This document shows, in pieces, positions 1 to 10,418 of a DNA stretch of 64,000 nt. This DNA comes from Tenrec ecaudatus (lineage: Eukaryota; Chordata; Mammalia; Afrosoricida; Tenrecidae), in NCBI RefSeq assembly GCF_050624435.1, contig NC_134541.1, positions 103,660,805 through 103,724,804 of the forward strand, read 5' to 3'. Under the pieces are notes generated by a model. The model ran no database searches and was not told where the DNA came from. It saw only the letters and a list, made by a program, of their open reading frames with translations. Position numbers and translations under genes: made by a program. Each line of letters opens with the position of its first letter. Within the stretch, counting starts at the first letter, position 1.

Positions 1-189
1 ACCCACAGCACCACTAGGCACCTTCACGGAAGACTTATGGGAAATGACCTTTGAAGCATCCAGCTCAAAATCGCAAACATTTACGGATCGTGGTGTTACT
101 ATGGGATTATAGAAAACATTTAAATGACACATTGTTGAAAGTCACCAGCATCTTCTAGGGCTGTACTTGGTGGCAGAGAAATGTCAGTC

Positions 190-364
190 GCTCGACCTGG
201 TCTCTGCTGTCGTTTGGCGGCGTCGAGTCAGGTCTGACTCATACAACGAATGGCACATCGCCCAGGCCTGCGCCATCCTCACAACTGAACTTACACTTGA
301 GCCCAGTGTTGCAGCCACGGCGTCCACCATCTCACGCAGGGCCTTCCTCTTGCTCACTTTTCTT
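190..364 (-). mobile_element. RTE (BovB/RTE1-type) LINE 3' end, distal part
   Basis: Read on the minus strand this matches the terminal part of the afrotherian RTE element as I remember it: AAGAGGAAGGCCCT, then a 'gtggctgcaac' block, a 'gaggatggcgcagg' block and a tail near 'gagtcagacctgactcgac'. It is the downstream part of the RTE copy at 1,513-2,480; an L1 fragment (365-1,512) separates the two. The 18 bases at 347-364 recur at 1,513-1,530 as the target duplication. Confidence 0.8.
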
Positions 365-1512
365 TTAAAATCATTTTATTGGGGGCTCACGCACTTTTTT
401 CTTTCTCATAAAGTTTGTCAACTTTTATTGGTCTCACATTACACAAGCCTATGCTATTGAGTGCATGTCAACTCATGTGACCCTCTAGGGCAGAGCAGAG
501 CTGCTCCCACATGGCTTCCACGGCTGTAAATCTTTTTATTTTTTAATCGTTTTATTAGGGGCTCATACAGCTCATCATAATCCATACAGACATCAATTGA
601 GTAAAGCACATTTGTACATTCATTGCCCTCATCATTCTCAAAACATTTGCTCTCCACCTTAGCCCCTGACATCAGCTCCTCATTTTTACCCTTCCTTCCC
701 TGCTCCCCCCTCCCTCATGAACCCGATAATTTATAAATTATTATTTTGTTTTATCTTGCCCTGTTCGACATCTCCCTTCACCGACGTCTCCCTTTACCCA
801 CTTTTCTGATGTCCGTCCCCCAGGGAGGAGGTTATATGTAGATCCTTGTAATCAGTTCCCCCTTTCCAACCCACCCTCCCTCCACTCTCTTGGTATCGCT
901 ACTCTCACCACTGGTCCTGAAGGGATCATCTGCCCTGGATTCCCTGTGCTTCCAGTTCCTATCTGTACCAGTGTACATGCTCTGGTCTAGCAAGATTTGT
1001 AAAGTAGAATTGGGATTATGATAAGTGGGGAGAAGGAAGCATTTAGGAACTAGAGGAAAGTTGTATGTTTCATCGTTGCTAGATTGCACCCTGACTGGCT
1101 CGTCTCCTCCCCGTGACCCTTCTGTAAGGGGATGTCCAGTGGCCTATAGATGGGCTTTGGGTCCTCACTGTGTGTTCCCCCTCATCATAATGATATGATT
1201 TTTGTTCTCTGATACCTGATCTTTACGGTACCTCATGATCACACAGGCTGGTGTGCTTCTTCCGTGTAGGATTTGTTGCTTCTGAGCTAGATGGCCGCTT
1301 GTTTACCTTCAAGCCTTTAAGACCCCAGACGCTATCTCTTTTGATAGCCGGGCACCATCAGCTTTCTTCACCACATTTGCTTAAGCACCTTCTTTGTCTT
1401 CAGCGATTGTGTCAGGAAGGTGAGCATCATGGAATGCCAGTTTAATAGAACAAAGTGTTCTTGCGTGGAGGGAGTGCTCGAGAGGAGGCCCAGTGTCCAC
1501 TGCTACCTTAAT
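365..1512 (-). mobile_element. L1 3'UTR fragment, 5'-truncated, inserted in RTE
   Basis: The minus strand carries the afrotherian L1 3'UTR: a block with 'tttaagaccccagacgc' on the plus strand at about 1,316-1,332, and A-rich 3' ends near 540 and 370. It is flanked by an exact 18-bp direct repeat (CTCTTGCTCACTTTTCTT at 347-364 and 1,513-1,530), the expected product of L1 integration. The copy is truncated inside the 3'UTR and has no ORF2. An AfroSINE fragment (about 469-530) and a second short L1 tail (365-468) lie within the interval, so it is nested. Confidence 0.88.
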
Positions 1513-2480
1513 CTCTTGCTCACTTTTCTTCTGCTTTACCAAGCATGCTGCCCTTCTCCAGGGACCAGCCTCTCCTGGCAGGTCCAAAGTACATACGATG
1601 AAGTCTCCGCATCCTTGCCTCTAAGGAGCATTCTGGCTATCCTTCTTCCAAGGCAGATTTGTTTGGGTTTCCAGTAGTACTTTCAATTCTTCTTTGGTCT
1701 TCCTTATTCAGTGTACAAGTTTCACATGCTCATGAGGCAATTAAAATACCATGGCTTGGGCCAGGTGCATGTTCGTCTTCAAAGTAACATCCTTGCTTTT
1801 CAACACATTAAAGAGGTCTTGTGCAGCAGATATACCCAATGCAATTTGTCCCTTAATCTCTTGATTGCTGCTCCCATGAGCATTGACTATGGATCCAAGC
1901 AAGATGAGATCCTTGACCCCATTTATCATGAAGTTACCTATTGGTTCAGTGGTGAGGATTTGGGTCTTCTCTACACTGAGTTGTGATCCACACTGAAGGC
2001 TGCCATTCTCAATCTTCACCAGCAAGTGCTTCAACCCCTCCTCACTGGCAGCAAGCACGATTTTCTGCATACCCAGGTGGTTCAGAAACCTCCCTCCAAT
2101 CCTGATGCATTCCTCTTCTTCTTATAATTCAGCCTCTCTGAGTATTTGCTGAACACACAGATTGAATAGGTGTGATGAGAGGAGACAACCCGGAGCCACA
2201 CCTTTCCTGATTTTAAACCAGGCTGCGTTTCCTTGTCCTGTGTGCACAACCGCCTCTTACTCCACGCACGCGTTCAACATGAGCACAATGAGGTGTTCTG
2301 GAATCCCCGTTCCAGAGGCTAGTCATGGTTTGTTATGTCTCACACAGTTTAGTGACGTTGCATAGTCAGGAAAACAGAAGTACTCATCTTTCTGATAGTC
2401 TATGCTTTCAGCCAAGATCCAGCCGATGTCAGCCATGTTGTCATAATTGTGTCACACTTGGGACTCGGCACGATCGAAAT
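1513..2480 (-). pseudogene. RTE LINE reverse transcriptase C-terminal fragment
   Basis: A minus-strand frame at 2,070-1,741 encodes the C-terminal part of an RTE/BovB-type reverse transcriptase: a KTQILTTEPI stretch, a NGVKDLILLGS stretch, then DLFNVLKSKDVTLKT and HLAQAMVF, all characteristic of the post-catalytic region of this clade. Homology without a long frame continues on both sides to about 2,480 and 1,513. The catalytic YxDD segment is absent or degraded. The copy is dead: frames are broken and an L1 (365-1,512) interrupts its 3' end. Confidence 0.85.
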
Positions 2481-2511
2481 CATGTACTTGATCTCAGTTC
2501 ACCTCTAGATG

Positions 2512-2652
2512 CAGCCCTGCGAGGTACTGGGAGAAAGACGAGGCTGTCTAGTCCCCTAAAGACTTACAGTCTTGGAAACCCACGGGCAGTTCTGCCCTGT
2601 CCTAGAGGGTCACTCTGAGTCGGGATTGACTTGCTGGCAGTGAGTTTTGGCT
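2512..2652 (+). mobile_element. AfroSINE, 3' part
   Basis: Shows the AfroSINE body in order: GAGAAAGACGAGGCTGTCTA, a 'cttacagtcttggaaaccca' block, 'gttctgccctgtcct', then 'gagtcgggattgacttgctggcagtgag'. The tRNA-like head is missing. Confidence 0.85.
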
Positions 2653-3445
2653 TGGCGAGGAATCTGTTAACCTCTGCAGTACACAGGAGAGGCAGCAGAG
2701 GCTCAGTGAGGATAGAAAACACGCCAGGGTCTCAAAGCCCTCACGGCAACACCACCCCCCACCGACACACAGCTTGGGAGCTCTGCAAAGCTGTGGGGGG
2801 AGGAGCACATGCAAATCCTTCTCAAGCTTCTATAACTGCTTTGCCTATCAAAGAAGCGTTCTGAATTCATCTCGTAATATTACCGCAGCCCTTTGAACAT
2901 AAAAACCCAGCAAAATCAAAGCCGACGCTTGATTTTCGGCATGAGAAAAGCAGCTTTGACTTTTTTCCTTTTTGATCTTGAAAGGAAAAGGAAGTTCCCA
3001 GAGTTTATTCTAGTTGGAGAGCGCTAAAGGTCATGGAGCACATTCGAGGCTATTTCACGCTGAAGTGTCAGTGGCCCAGGGTCGCCAGCCAAGGCAGACT
3101 CCAGCAGGGGTGGAGGTTCTGGTAAAAGTAGATCTGAATTAGCAGGCATGGTGCTTCCTCCCCAGCAAAGGCGGGGGACCTGAGACTTGGACATTAACAC
3201 GCTGTCCAGAAATAGGCACGCTGTCTTGCCTTCCATTCCTCACAAACTGCTGTGACCCTTGCCCTATGTGTCGTGTGGCAGTCCGGACTCTGGACATTTG
3301 GATGTGGAAACCCCAAAGAAGACAGCAGTGAGCAGTGGAGTGGGGGTGATGGCGAGGATGGGGATCGCTCTCAGCTGTGCGCGCCAAGAAGCCAAGATAT
3401 CGAGTCCACATGGACTAACAGGTGAGGTAGTGGATCTTGTTTGGC
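2653..3445. other. Unassigned ABAT intron sequence
   Basis: No gene, exon or recognisable repeat seen. It includes an AT-rich segment (2,860-3,030) without the CpG-decayed look of the surrounding repeats. Minus-strand frames here show no resemblance to ABAT exon 3. Confidence 0.5.
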
Positions 3446-3449
3446 GGCA

Positions 3450-3630
3450 CCACAGCTGGGTTGGTCAGGTGGAGGGTGAGGGGAAAGGGAGATTTCAACA
3501 AGATGGGTTGACACAGTGGCTCAAGCAGACCTCCCATGGTGGGGATGGTGCAGGACCAGGGGGTGCGATGTTCTGGGACGCATGGGGTGGTTATGCGTCA
3601 CAACGGACTCAATGGCACCTGCTGGTGAGG
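3450..3630 (+). mobile_element. RTE 3'-end fragment
   Basis: Shows the shared RTE 3' terminus: a 'ggagggtgaggggaaaggga' block, 'caagatgggttgacacagtgg', 'ggatggtgcaggacc' and a tail 'cggactcaatggcacc'. Heavily diverged. Confidence 0.75.
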
Positions 3631-3959
3631 GTTTGTCCGACACATGCAGACCAGCATCTGACACGGGCCTAAGAACCAGCCTGTGTGGCCCAGTGCAGCC
3701 CAGCCCCCTGTGCTGAGAGGGAGGCTTCTGGCAATCTAGGGCCTCACCCACCCCAACCCACCCCCTCCATCCCCGCAATAACAGCAATAACAGTTAGCCA
3801 CCAAGTATAAAACAACCATAAAACATCGTTTAACACTTTCCTTCCTGATCTTCATGCCAAAAGCAATCAAGGAATGCCATTTCCCCAGAAGGCAAGGTCT
3901 GCAAGATTGCCCAAGTCAAGGTTAGCTTTACCTCAAGTTGTTGGTATCGCATTACTTAA

Positions 3960-4620
3960 AAAAAAAATTTTTTTTAAATCTTTTTTGCCTCTTTGGCCAA
4001 ATCTTCACCCTATTTTTTCCCCTTTTAAGTAAAAACAAAACCTGTGTCGAGGCAACATTGTTTGTAAGAACAAAGCGGGGACACGGTTGCGTTGATCGAG
4101 TTGTGCCCCCATCACCACTGTCCTTCCACAGACTCCGTGTCCGACAATGACTCCTACTCCCTCCCACCTCTCGTAACCACCAATGAGCGCGGGGCTCTGT
4201 GCATTTGCCTGTTCGGATTCATGGACATTCATCTGAAATTTATCCTCTGCGGACTGATTTCACTCAGAATAAAGGTCTCGGCGCTCATCATGTTGTGGCC
4301 TTCAGGATCAGACTTCATTTCTCTTTGGGGCTGAGTAACACTCGATTCTATGCGTGCGCTAGGGAGCTCTGGTGGCGGAGTGGTTACCCAATTGGGCTGC
4401 TAACCGCAAAGTCTGCAGTTCAAAACCAGCAGCTGCTCCTTGGGAGAAAGATGGGGCTTTCTACTCCTGTAAAGAGTTAGTCTTGGAAACTTCCAGGGGG
4501 CAGTTCTGCTCTGTCCGAAAGGGCCCCATGGGTCTGCAGTGACTTGTTTTTTGTTTTTAAGGTCCACGAGGCCACACACCATGTTCCGCTTTTCCAGTTA
4601 CCTGCAGGTGAACCTTGAGA
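3960..4620 (-). mobile_element. L1 3' region, split by an AfroSINE
   Basis: The minus strand matches the older afrotherian L1 3' end: on the plus strand 'ctcccacctctcgtaaccac', 'gatttcactcagaataaagg' and 'gctgagtaacactcgattcta', the common L1 'gctgaataatattccattgta' segment in degenerate form. An AfroSINE (4,362-4,556) interrupts it and L1-like sequence resumes to about 4,620. Confidence 0.75.
4362..4556 (+). mobile_element. AfroSINE, nearly full length
   Basis: Full order of AfroSINE blocks: head 'ggagctctggtggcggagtg', a tRNA B-box-like 'gcagttcaaaacc', 'gagaaagatggggctttcta', 'ggcagttctgctctgtcc'. Inserted in an L1 fragment, so younger than it. Confidence 0.92.
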
Positions 4621-5134
4621 GGGCTCTCGTGCTGCCGTGGAGTTGGCACAGGCCCCTTTTATTTGTTTATTTTATGTTTTAACTATTTTTTCCTTGTGAG
4701 TTAGGTGGGGATTTTACATCTCGGATCAACTTTGTAGTCAGCGGTTTGACCTACTTATCCACTCTCATCCCATGGCTTCTCCCGGTCCCTCTCTTGTTTG
4801 TGTTTCTTTCTCCTTCTAACGCTGGTCTCCTACAACATTTGTCCTTTGGTGATGTGTGTCTTTTTGCCAATACAGCAGTTTCTGAAATATAGCTCCCTGA
4901 CACTGACGGCGCTCTCCGTATCGGCGCACCAGGAAGGCGACTCTTGTCGCTGGTGTTCCACTGCATGAACAGACGCTCCACGCTCCCTAGGGAAGACTCC
5001 AAGGAACTGCTAATGCCTGTTTTCTGATTGTCGGCCTCCCATGAGTGCCATCACACAGCTCTGTCCTTGGGCTGGATGCACTTCACGCAACGTGAGCTGC
5101 GCCAGCACGCCAACGCTCTCTTTGGTTGAGCAGT

Positions 5135-5284
5135 AACAATCCCCCCGTGTGTGCACACCACGGACTGCTCCCCACAGAGCCGGTGGTTCAAACCCACCCG
5201 GCGCTCCACGGGAGAAAGCTGGGGCTATCCGCTCCTGTAGACACCCTAGCCTTGCGCGTTGGGACCCACTGGATGGCAGTGAGA
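5135..5284 (+). mobile_element. AfroSINE, 5' end degraded
   Basis: Contains a B-box-like GGTTCAAACCC, the 'gggagaaagctggggctat' block and the tail 'cactggatggcagtgag'. A further degenerate minus-strand copy may lie at about 5,455-5,600 ('tgattccgactcccagtgac'). Confidence 0.8.
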
Positions 5285-5639
5285 TGGGAAGGTCACCTTT
5301 GCACCTATTACCTTCTGCTCGGGTCACTCTCGGGTCGCCATGGGAGTCGACACTGAGGAAAGCAGCAAGGGGACAAACCATCTTCATCGAGGTATCAATA
5401 AGCAACAAGGGGACAAAAGAAACAATGTCATGTCCAGTCTTCCAGGCTCTGTCCCTCTGCTGATTCCGACTCCCAGTGACACAAGGACGACAGAATGGAA
5501 CACGGCCTGTGCAGTCCGCATCACCGGTGGCCACGTAGCAGCCCGCTGTGTCAGCTGTGGCTCCGACACAACCCTGTAGATGGAGTGGGCTCTTGTGACC
5601 AGTATGTGGTGAGGTCAGTAGCATCCCTGATTTTCGGAG

Positions 5640-6490
5640 TCTGAATTAAACGTGATGGCCACGTTCAGCTTCGGGAGGGTCAGGTGTCCTTCCTGAGAAT
5701 GGCTTTCAAAGGCGGGGTCCATGTGCCCCGGGGTGCTGGAGCCCACTTCCCCCCTCTCTTTTCATCTGCTTTCACTGGTGGGTGCTCTGTGCCTTGTCTA
5801 GCACTCAGCACCAAACGGTGCCCAGCCCATCAGCCAGGGGCTCCGCGCACCATCCCTGGAGGTGACGCTGGATATGTCACATGGGCATCCTTCTGGGTCT
5901 GGACGATCTTTACACATCATTATGGGGAAATATTAATCTGCTTCTTTTACAAATAAACGCAGGAGATAAAGTGAGACTCAGAACCTACTCAGGATGCGGC
6001 AAGACGGTCAAGATCAAGAAAGACAAGCAAAGACAGAGACGCCGCCGGCACCCAGAGGGGACGAGGGAGAGGTGCCGGTGAAGTGCTGCGTGGCGTGCTG
6101 GCCCGGAGCCTGAGACAGAGGCGTAGGTGTTTATGGGCAGACCGGAGCTGTCCACTGTTTGCTCACGGAAGAGACCACTGTCGGGGTCTGGGTTTTGATG
6201 ACAGGAGGATGGTCACTGGGGGAATGGGGTGAGAGGAAGATGCAAATTCTCCGCCTTTTCTCTGGAGCATTTTCAGGGAATATGAGCCCCTCCAACTCAA
6301 ACCTTTCCAAAAGTGTTAGTGTCTGGAACCCCGCCATCGATTTGATGGCAATGAGTGATTGATACTCCTCAGAAAGGGGGGCTAATCCCCCTGCCACCAA
6401 TACCAGTGGGCAGACCCATTAATACTAATACCTTTACTGCTCTTCACCCACCGATGTGAGAAGAGGGCTAATGGTCCTATTACTGCCACA
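5640..6490. other. Unassigned ABAT intron sequence
   Basis: No exon or clear repeat recognised. From about 6,400 the sequence passes into a decayed 'taatac/ctaat' low-complexity tract that continues on the far side of an AfroSINE. Confidence 0.45.
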
Positions 6491-6840
6491 CTAATTACCC
6501 ACTGCCATCAAGTCGCCTCCACTTCGCAGTGACCAAACAGGGCTTCCAAAGCTGTGTATCTCTATGGGAGCAGCCAGCCTCCGCTTTCTCCTGAGGGACC
6601 AGCTGGTGGGTTCGAACTCCCCGCCTTGCAGTTAGCAGCTGGACGCTTGCAATGCTAATTCCCCTCCTATTAGCACTTGCTAATACTGCTGCTAATAATC
6701 CCCAGGCAAATACCCAGACGTTAGCACTAATAGTCCTGTTATTAATACCAATGCAAGTAATCTTCCTGCCATGGCACCACTGTGTACGCTCCTGCTGCGA
6801 GGGTTGGTACGCATGCTATTAGTACGAATACTCCCAACGC
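6405..6840. repeat. Decayed TAATAC/GCTAAT-type simple repeat
   Basis: The motifs 'taatac', 'ctaat' and 'ttagcactaat' recur irregularly between 6,405 and 6,490 and again between 6,655 and 6,840. The interruption (6,495-6,655) is a minus-strand AfroSINE. Probably one old tandem array that has lost its register. Confidence 0.45.
6495..6655 (-). mobile_element. AfroSINE
   Basis: Minus-strand copy. On the plus strand 'cactgccatcaagtcgcctc' marks the tail, and 'ggtgggttcgaactccccgcc' is the complement of the tRNA-like B box. Confidence 0.85.
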
Positions 6841-7711
6841 TGGGTAGCCAGAACAGAGGGTATGGGGGCTGTCTTCCTAATGCCTGCATGAGGCCACAAA
6901 CAAGGGGGTTGGAAAGAAACCAGGCAGCCCTTAGACACCTAGGGAAAGATCTAAACTGAGCATGCTCAGACACCAGCCCCTTAGACCCAGGTGGGAGGTC
7001 CACGAGGACACACAGACTAGGCCCAGCCACATGACTTCACACAGGTGGGCCTAAACTCAGCCAGCAAGATCAGCCAATACCCTCAACCACACCTCCCCCA
7101 GCCAGTAGGGCGGGAGGGAGCAAGGGCAGGGGGTGCAGCCCCGCATGCCCGCTTGTCCCGGGAAGCGAGGTTTCGTGCTCCGGTCCCTGTGTACTTGGCA
7201 CATGGTTTTCAGCCGTGAGCCCCTGCGCTGTTTCCGAGTAGCCTTGTACGAGTTCCTACAACAGCTTGTGCTTTTGCGACTGTAAAGCCTGGGACTTCCC
7301 TTTTCCTCGCGAAAGTCACTCGGATTACAAATGTGCTTCGGCTGCAGGAGTACTGGCAGCGCCACGAAGAGAGCAGCAGGAGCCTAACACGGCCACTAAC
7401 ACTACACAGAGGCTCCGCTCTGCATGCAGCCCAACGACAAACCACCACCCCAGGTCACTGTGGCCAGGACGTGGCCACAGTCACACACGGAGGACAGCAG
7501 GGTGACAGGCTCAGGGGCTCTGGGGAAACTGGGGTGGGACAAGGCCCCCAGTTCTCCCCGGCTGCTGCATCACAGTAGGAGGCCAGTGTCTGGCTCCCGG
7601 GCTGCAGAGGGCTGAGGAGCCAGGCCAACTTGCAGCCAAGGGCGACTCCTCGAGTCCCTCTGCTTCTGCGAGCCTCAGTTTCCTCACTGGTACAATGGGG
7701 ATTCTCTAGAG
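6841..7711. other. Unassigned ABAT intron sequence with a MIR remnant
   Basis: No exon recognised. At about 7,665-7,705 'gcctcagtttcctcactggtacaatgggga' type sequence is the conserved part of a MIR SINE on the minus strand. Confidence 0.45.
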
Positions 7712-7915
7712 CAGCGCTGGCAAACTTTTGAGACAGAAGAGCCAATCCTGCCCCTTGCAACGATTTAAAACTATTGGAGAGCCATGAATATCTTTTGACA
7801 AACACATGAAATCACCATTATTTGAAAAATAGTTTTATTTTCATTTTCAAGTTTACTTCGGAGCCATGTGTTTGTACCAAAAAAGCTGTGGCTCTCGAGC
7901 CAGTTTGCCGATGGG
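7712..7915. mobile_element. hAT-type MITE, about 204 bp
   Basis: Begins CAGCGCTGGCAAACTTTTGA and ends with the inverted counterpart 'gagccagtttgccgatg...', so it has hAT-like terminal inverted repeats. The left flank is CTCTAGAG (7,704-7,711) and the right flank is GGCTAGAG (7,916-7,923). This is an imperfect 8-bp target duplication around TCTAGA, the size and kind of site hAT transposases favour. It has no coding capacity. Family name not established from sequence alone. Confidence 0.75.
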
Positions 7916-8073
7916 GGCTAGAGCCTTCTTGCCGGTCCATTGGCAGGGAGGTGCCAAGGAGCACAGGCAAGGTGGGTCCCAGTGTAGGAACGGGTCTCTG
8001 CCCACGGGGTAGCCACCTGTCTAAGCTGCCCAGACTCAGGGAAGAGCTGCAGGGCTGAGACCAGGAGTAGGTT

Positions 8074-8192
8074 CGGTCAGCCCGCTGGGTGCGTGCTCTT
8101 GGCGGAATGGAGAGGGACAGGCGGTCAGCACGCTGGGTGTGGGCTCTTGGCGGAATGGAGAGAGACAGGCGGTCAGCACGCTGGGTGTGGGG
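8074..8192. repeat. 48-bp minisatellite, about 2.5 copies
   Basis: The motif CGGTCAG recurs at 8,074, 8,122 and 8,170, giving an exact 48-bp period. Copies two and three are nearly identical; copy one differs at several bases. It lies in the ABAT intron, 160-280 bp past the splice donor of the first coding exon. Confidence 0.9.
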
Positions 8193-8350
8193 CTGCCCTG
8201 GCCTGGGACACACAGAGGGCTCCATGCCAATGACAGTGAGCACATGGCCTTCCTGTGTGCCCTGATGGCAACGCCAGCTGTGTGTTCCCCCAACAAGCCC
8301 CCTTCCCCACCCTGCAGCTGGAAGGGCAGGTCTCGGAGGATAGGACTTAC

Positions 8351-8461
8351 CAGGTGTGAGCAGGCGGTAGGGGGGCTGCAGGCTGCTGGCCAGCCGCCGG
8401 GTGAGCAGCCGGGAGGCCATGGTCCTTTGCCTCAGGTCAGAGACCCCGTCACACGGCTATC
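8351..8461 (-). CDS. ABAT: ABAT first coding exon (mitochondrial targeting peptide)
   Basis: ABAT encodes 4-aminobutyrate aminotransferase, the PLP-dependent mitochondrial matrix enzyme that degrades GABA to succinate semialdehyde. This exon runs from an acceptor (pyrimidine-rich tract ending CTCCTAG at 8,462-8,468) to a donor with consensus GTAAGT (8,345-8,350). The ATG is at 8,420-8,418, giving 41 nt of 5'UTR within the exon. It codes 23 residues plus one base (phase 1), starting MASRLLTRRLASSLQ, which aligns with the human N-terminus MASMLLAQRLACSFQ. The peptide is rich in Arg, Leu and Ser with no acidic residue, as expected of a mitochondrial presequence. The next exon, which should encode the start of the mature enzyme, was not found in 1-8,350 and is inferred to lie off the left edge. 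Identification rests on N-terminal similarity, perfect splice sites and synteny with METTL22. Confidence 0.93.
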
Positions 8462-8462
8462 C

Positions 8463-9085
8463 TAGGAGGAAGCACAGCTGCATTTAGGCCGGCCAAGTGT
8501 CCCCGCCCCCGGCCCCTCCCGCGGCCACATCCTCTGCTTTCCTGAAGATTCTCGACGCAAATTAAAGCCAGTTTCAATTTCGCTCGCCCTTCACTACACA
8601 CCGCGGAGGGGGCAGAGCTGGCTGGAGCGGCCTTGCAGCCAGCCCACGAAGTCAGTCTGGGGTCTCTGGACCCAGGCAGGGGCCTCCAAACCAGGGTCAC
8701 GGGCTCAACCGGCGGGAGCGTTCCCTCTGGTGGTCTGGGACCCCTGAGACCCTCGCTGGGGATTGGGCGCATCGCCGCCTCCGTCCGCTCCACCTGGCAC
8801 AGGGAAAGTCCCATGGCAGGCACAGCAGCCAGGAGCAAAGGGGGGGGGCACCAATCAGGGACCCTCTTCACTCCTGATACCGTCAAATGATGCAGCTAGC
8901 TGCTGCCGGAAGAGGGGATGGCACAACTCTTCTTAATATGTTTAAGCCATTGAATTATACGATATGAAAAGTATAAGCCAATAGAACCGTTACCATTAAA
9001 ACAAAAAATTGAAATGTAGCCAGCAAGCTTCTTTAAAGCAAATAAGAAGCCCACTGCCACCAAACCGATGCCAGCTTCAAGAGGC
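8463..9085. other. Unassigned sequence upstream of ABAT coding exon
   Basis: About 600 bp of GC-rich, fairly CpG-bearing sequence immediately upstream of the coding exon, passing into AT-rich sequence near 8,935-9,010. No repeat recognised. It could hold an alternative ABAT promoter, as human ABAT has more than one, but there is no TATA or clear CpG island to prove it. Confidence 0.4.
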
Positions 9086-9090
9086 CCTAC

Positions 9091-9290
9091 ACCAAAAACA
9101 AACCAAACTCACTGTCAGCGAGTCGATGCCAACTCACGGCACAGAGTGGGACGGCGTCGAACTGCTTGGTGTGTTTCTGAGACTGCGTAGAGAGCCTCGT
9201 CTTTCTCCCTCGGAGAGGCTGGAGGTTTCCAACTGCAGGCACTGTGGCTGGCAGTCTGACGCAAAACCACGATGCCACCAGAGCTCCTTA
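9091..9290 (-). mobile_element. AfroSINE, full length
   Basis: Minus-strand copy. On the plus strand it runs from an A-rich tail 'accaaaaacaaaccaaactc' through 'actgtcagcgagtcgatgcc' to the head complement 'ccaccagagctcctta'. Confidence 0.9.
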
Positions 9291-9560
9291 GAAGCACGGG
9301 TTTCGAGACACGGTCTCGTGTGTTTTGGACCTGTTCTCAGGTGGGGACCAATCTGGGCCTGAGGCATGTGAAATCGCCTCTCCTCGGCCCCATTTCTTCA
9401 GCTGCAACACGGGAATACCAACCACGCAAGGGAAGCGGACGGTTATCTGGGACCCGGGCAGCCCAGAGCAGTGCCTGTCTGTCAACAGTGACTGAACCAA
9501 CAGTCGACGCTAAGTGAATGGGATGACAACGGCTTCCTGATACTACTGATGCCCTACTTA

Positions 9561-9730
9561 AGGAGCCCTGGTGGTACAGCGGGCTGCTAACCGCAAGGTC
9601 AGTGGTTCGAGCCCACCAGCCGTGGAGAGTGATGTAGCTGCCGGCTTCCATAAAGCTGACAGCCTTGAGGTCCTGTGGGCAGTTTTACTCTGTCCCCAAC
9701 GTGGCTGTGAGTTGGCGTGGACTTGGCGGT
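9561..9730 (+). mobile_element. AfroSINE
   Basis: Head 'aggagccctggtggtacagc', B-box-like GGTTCGAGCCC at about 9,603, diverged body, tail 'gagttggcgtggacttggcg'. Confidence 0.9.
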
Positions 9731-9984
9731 CGGGGGTAGGCCCAGGGAACAAGCCACTGTCCTCGGAGGGACCTCCAAGAAGTCTCTCATTTTCTACCTG
9801 CTCAGAGACCAGACAAAGCCACTGGCCGGGCTTGGGAAGTTCTTTCCCGTCTGCAGGCCCAGCTGGCAGCTTTGGACACAATGGCTCGCTCAGCCAAGTG
9901 GGCCTCCGTTGTCAAGGCCTTTGGTCACCATGGCAACCCATAAAGTCAGAGCCCCATTCACAGGCCCCTGATGGGTGCTGCTGT

Positions 9985-10035
9985 GACAGAAGGCTTTATC
10001 TCAGACCTGGCGGCCTCAGACCTGGCGGCCTTCCT
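9985..10035. repeat. Short tandem duplication
   Basis: 'cagacctggcggcct' occurs twice in immediate succession. Not otherwise explained. Confidence 0.6.
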
Positions 10036-10190
10036 CCAAGACCCAGCTCCAAGCCTGAGCCCTCCCCACACTAAGGGCCTGGCAGGGCCAGCCTGTCACA
10101 CTGGACCCAGCTCTCTCTGCAGCCACCACCTCCTGTAGCCTGCTTCTGGGGGACAGGATGCAACCATGAAAAAGCTCTATAAGGCTCCTG

Positions 10191-10372
10191 GTGGTGGACT
10201 CGGTTGTGGTCTGCTGCTGGCCTAAAGGTGGGCAGATCGGAAAAACCCAGCGGCCTCAGGAAGAAGTCTTTTTTTCTTGTTTTCCCCTGTAAAGATGAGA
10301 TTGCAGAAACCCCAAGGGAACAGTTCTACCCAACACAGGAGCCTCTGCGGGCCTGAATGGACTCGCTGGCCA
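10191..10372 (+). mobile_element. AfroSINE, diverged
   Basis: Head 'aaggctcctggtggtggact', body 'aaaccccaagggaacagttc', tail 'ctgaatggactcgctggc'. B box degenerate. Confidence 0.75.
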
Positions 10373-10418
10373 TGTTGGCTCAGTCTTTGTTTTAACGACT
10401 CATGTCAGCACAGAGGAA

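Noticed and set aside
832-1089. Similar open frames in L1 copies A and E (also 44,302-44,631)
   Set aside because: They match each other only because both are copies of the same L1 3'UTR; they are antisense-free chance frames without a known product.
8074-8192. Regular repeats considered as a CRISPR-like array
   Set aside because: Contiguous minisatellite without spacers, in a mammalian intron.
1-8350. Search for the next ABAT exon (start of the mature enzyme)
   Set aside because: No minus-strand segment resembling the expected acidic, Tyr/Asp-rich peptide with flanking splice sites was seen, so it is placed off-window.
7818-8420. 200-codon minus-strand frame starting at the ABAT ATG
   Set aside because: Only the first 23 codons are real. 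After the GTAAGT donor the frame reads intron, a minisatellite and a hAT MITE.
9595-9620. tRNA-gene-like B boxes (GGTTCGAxxCC) here and in many other places
   Set aside because: Each sits inside an AfroSINE head; there is no complete cloverleaf, so these are SINE promoters and not tRNA genes.
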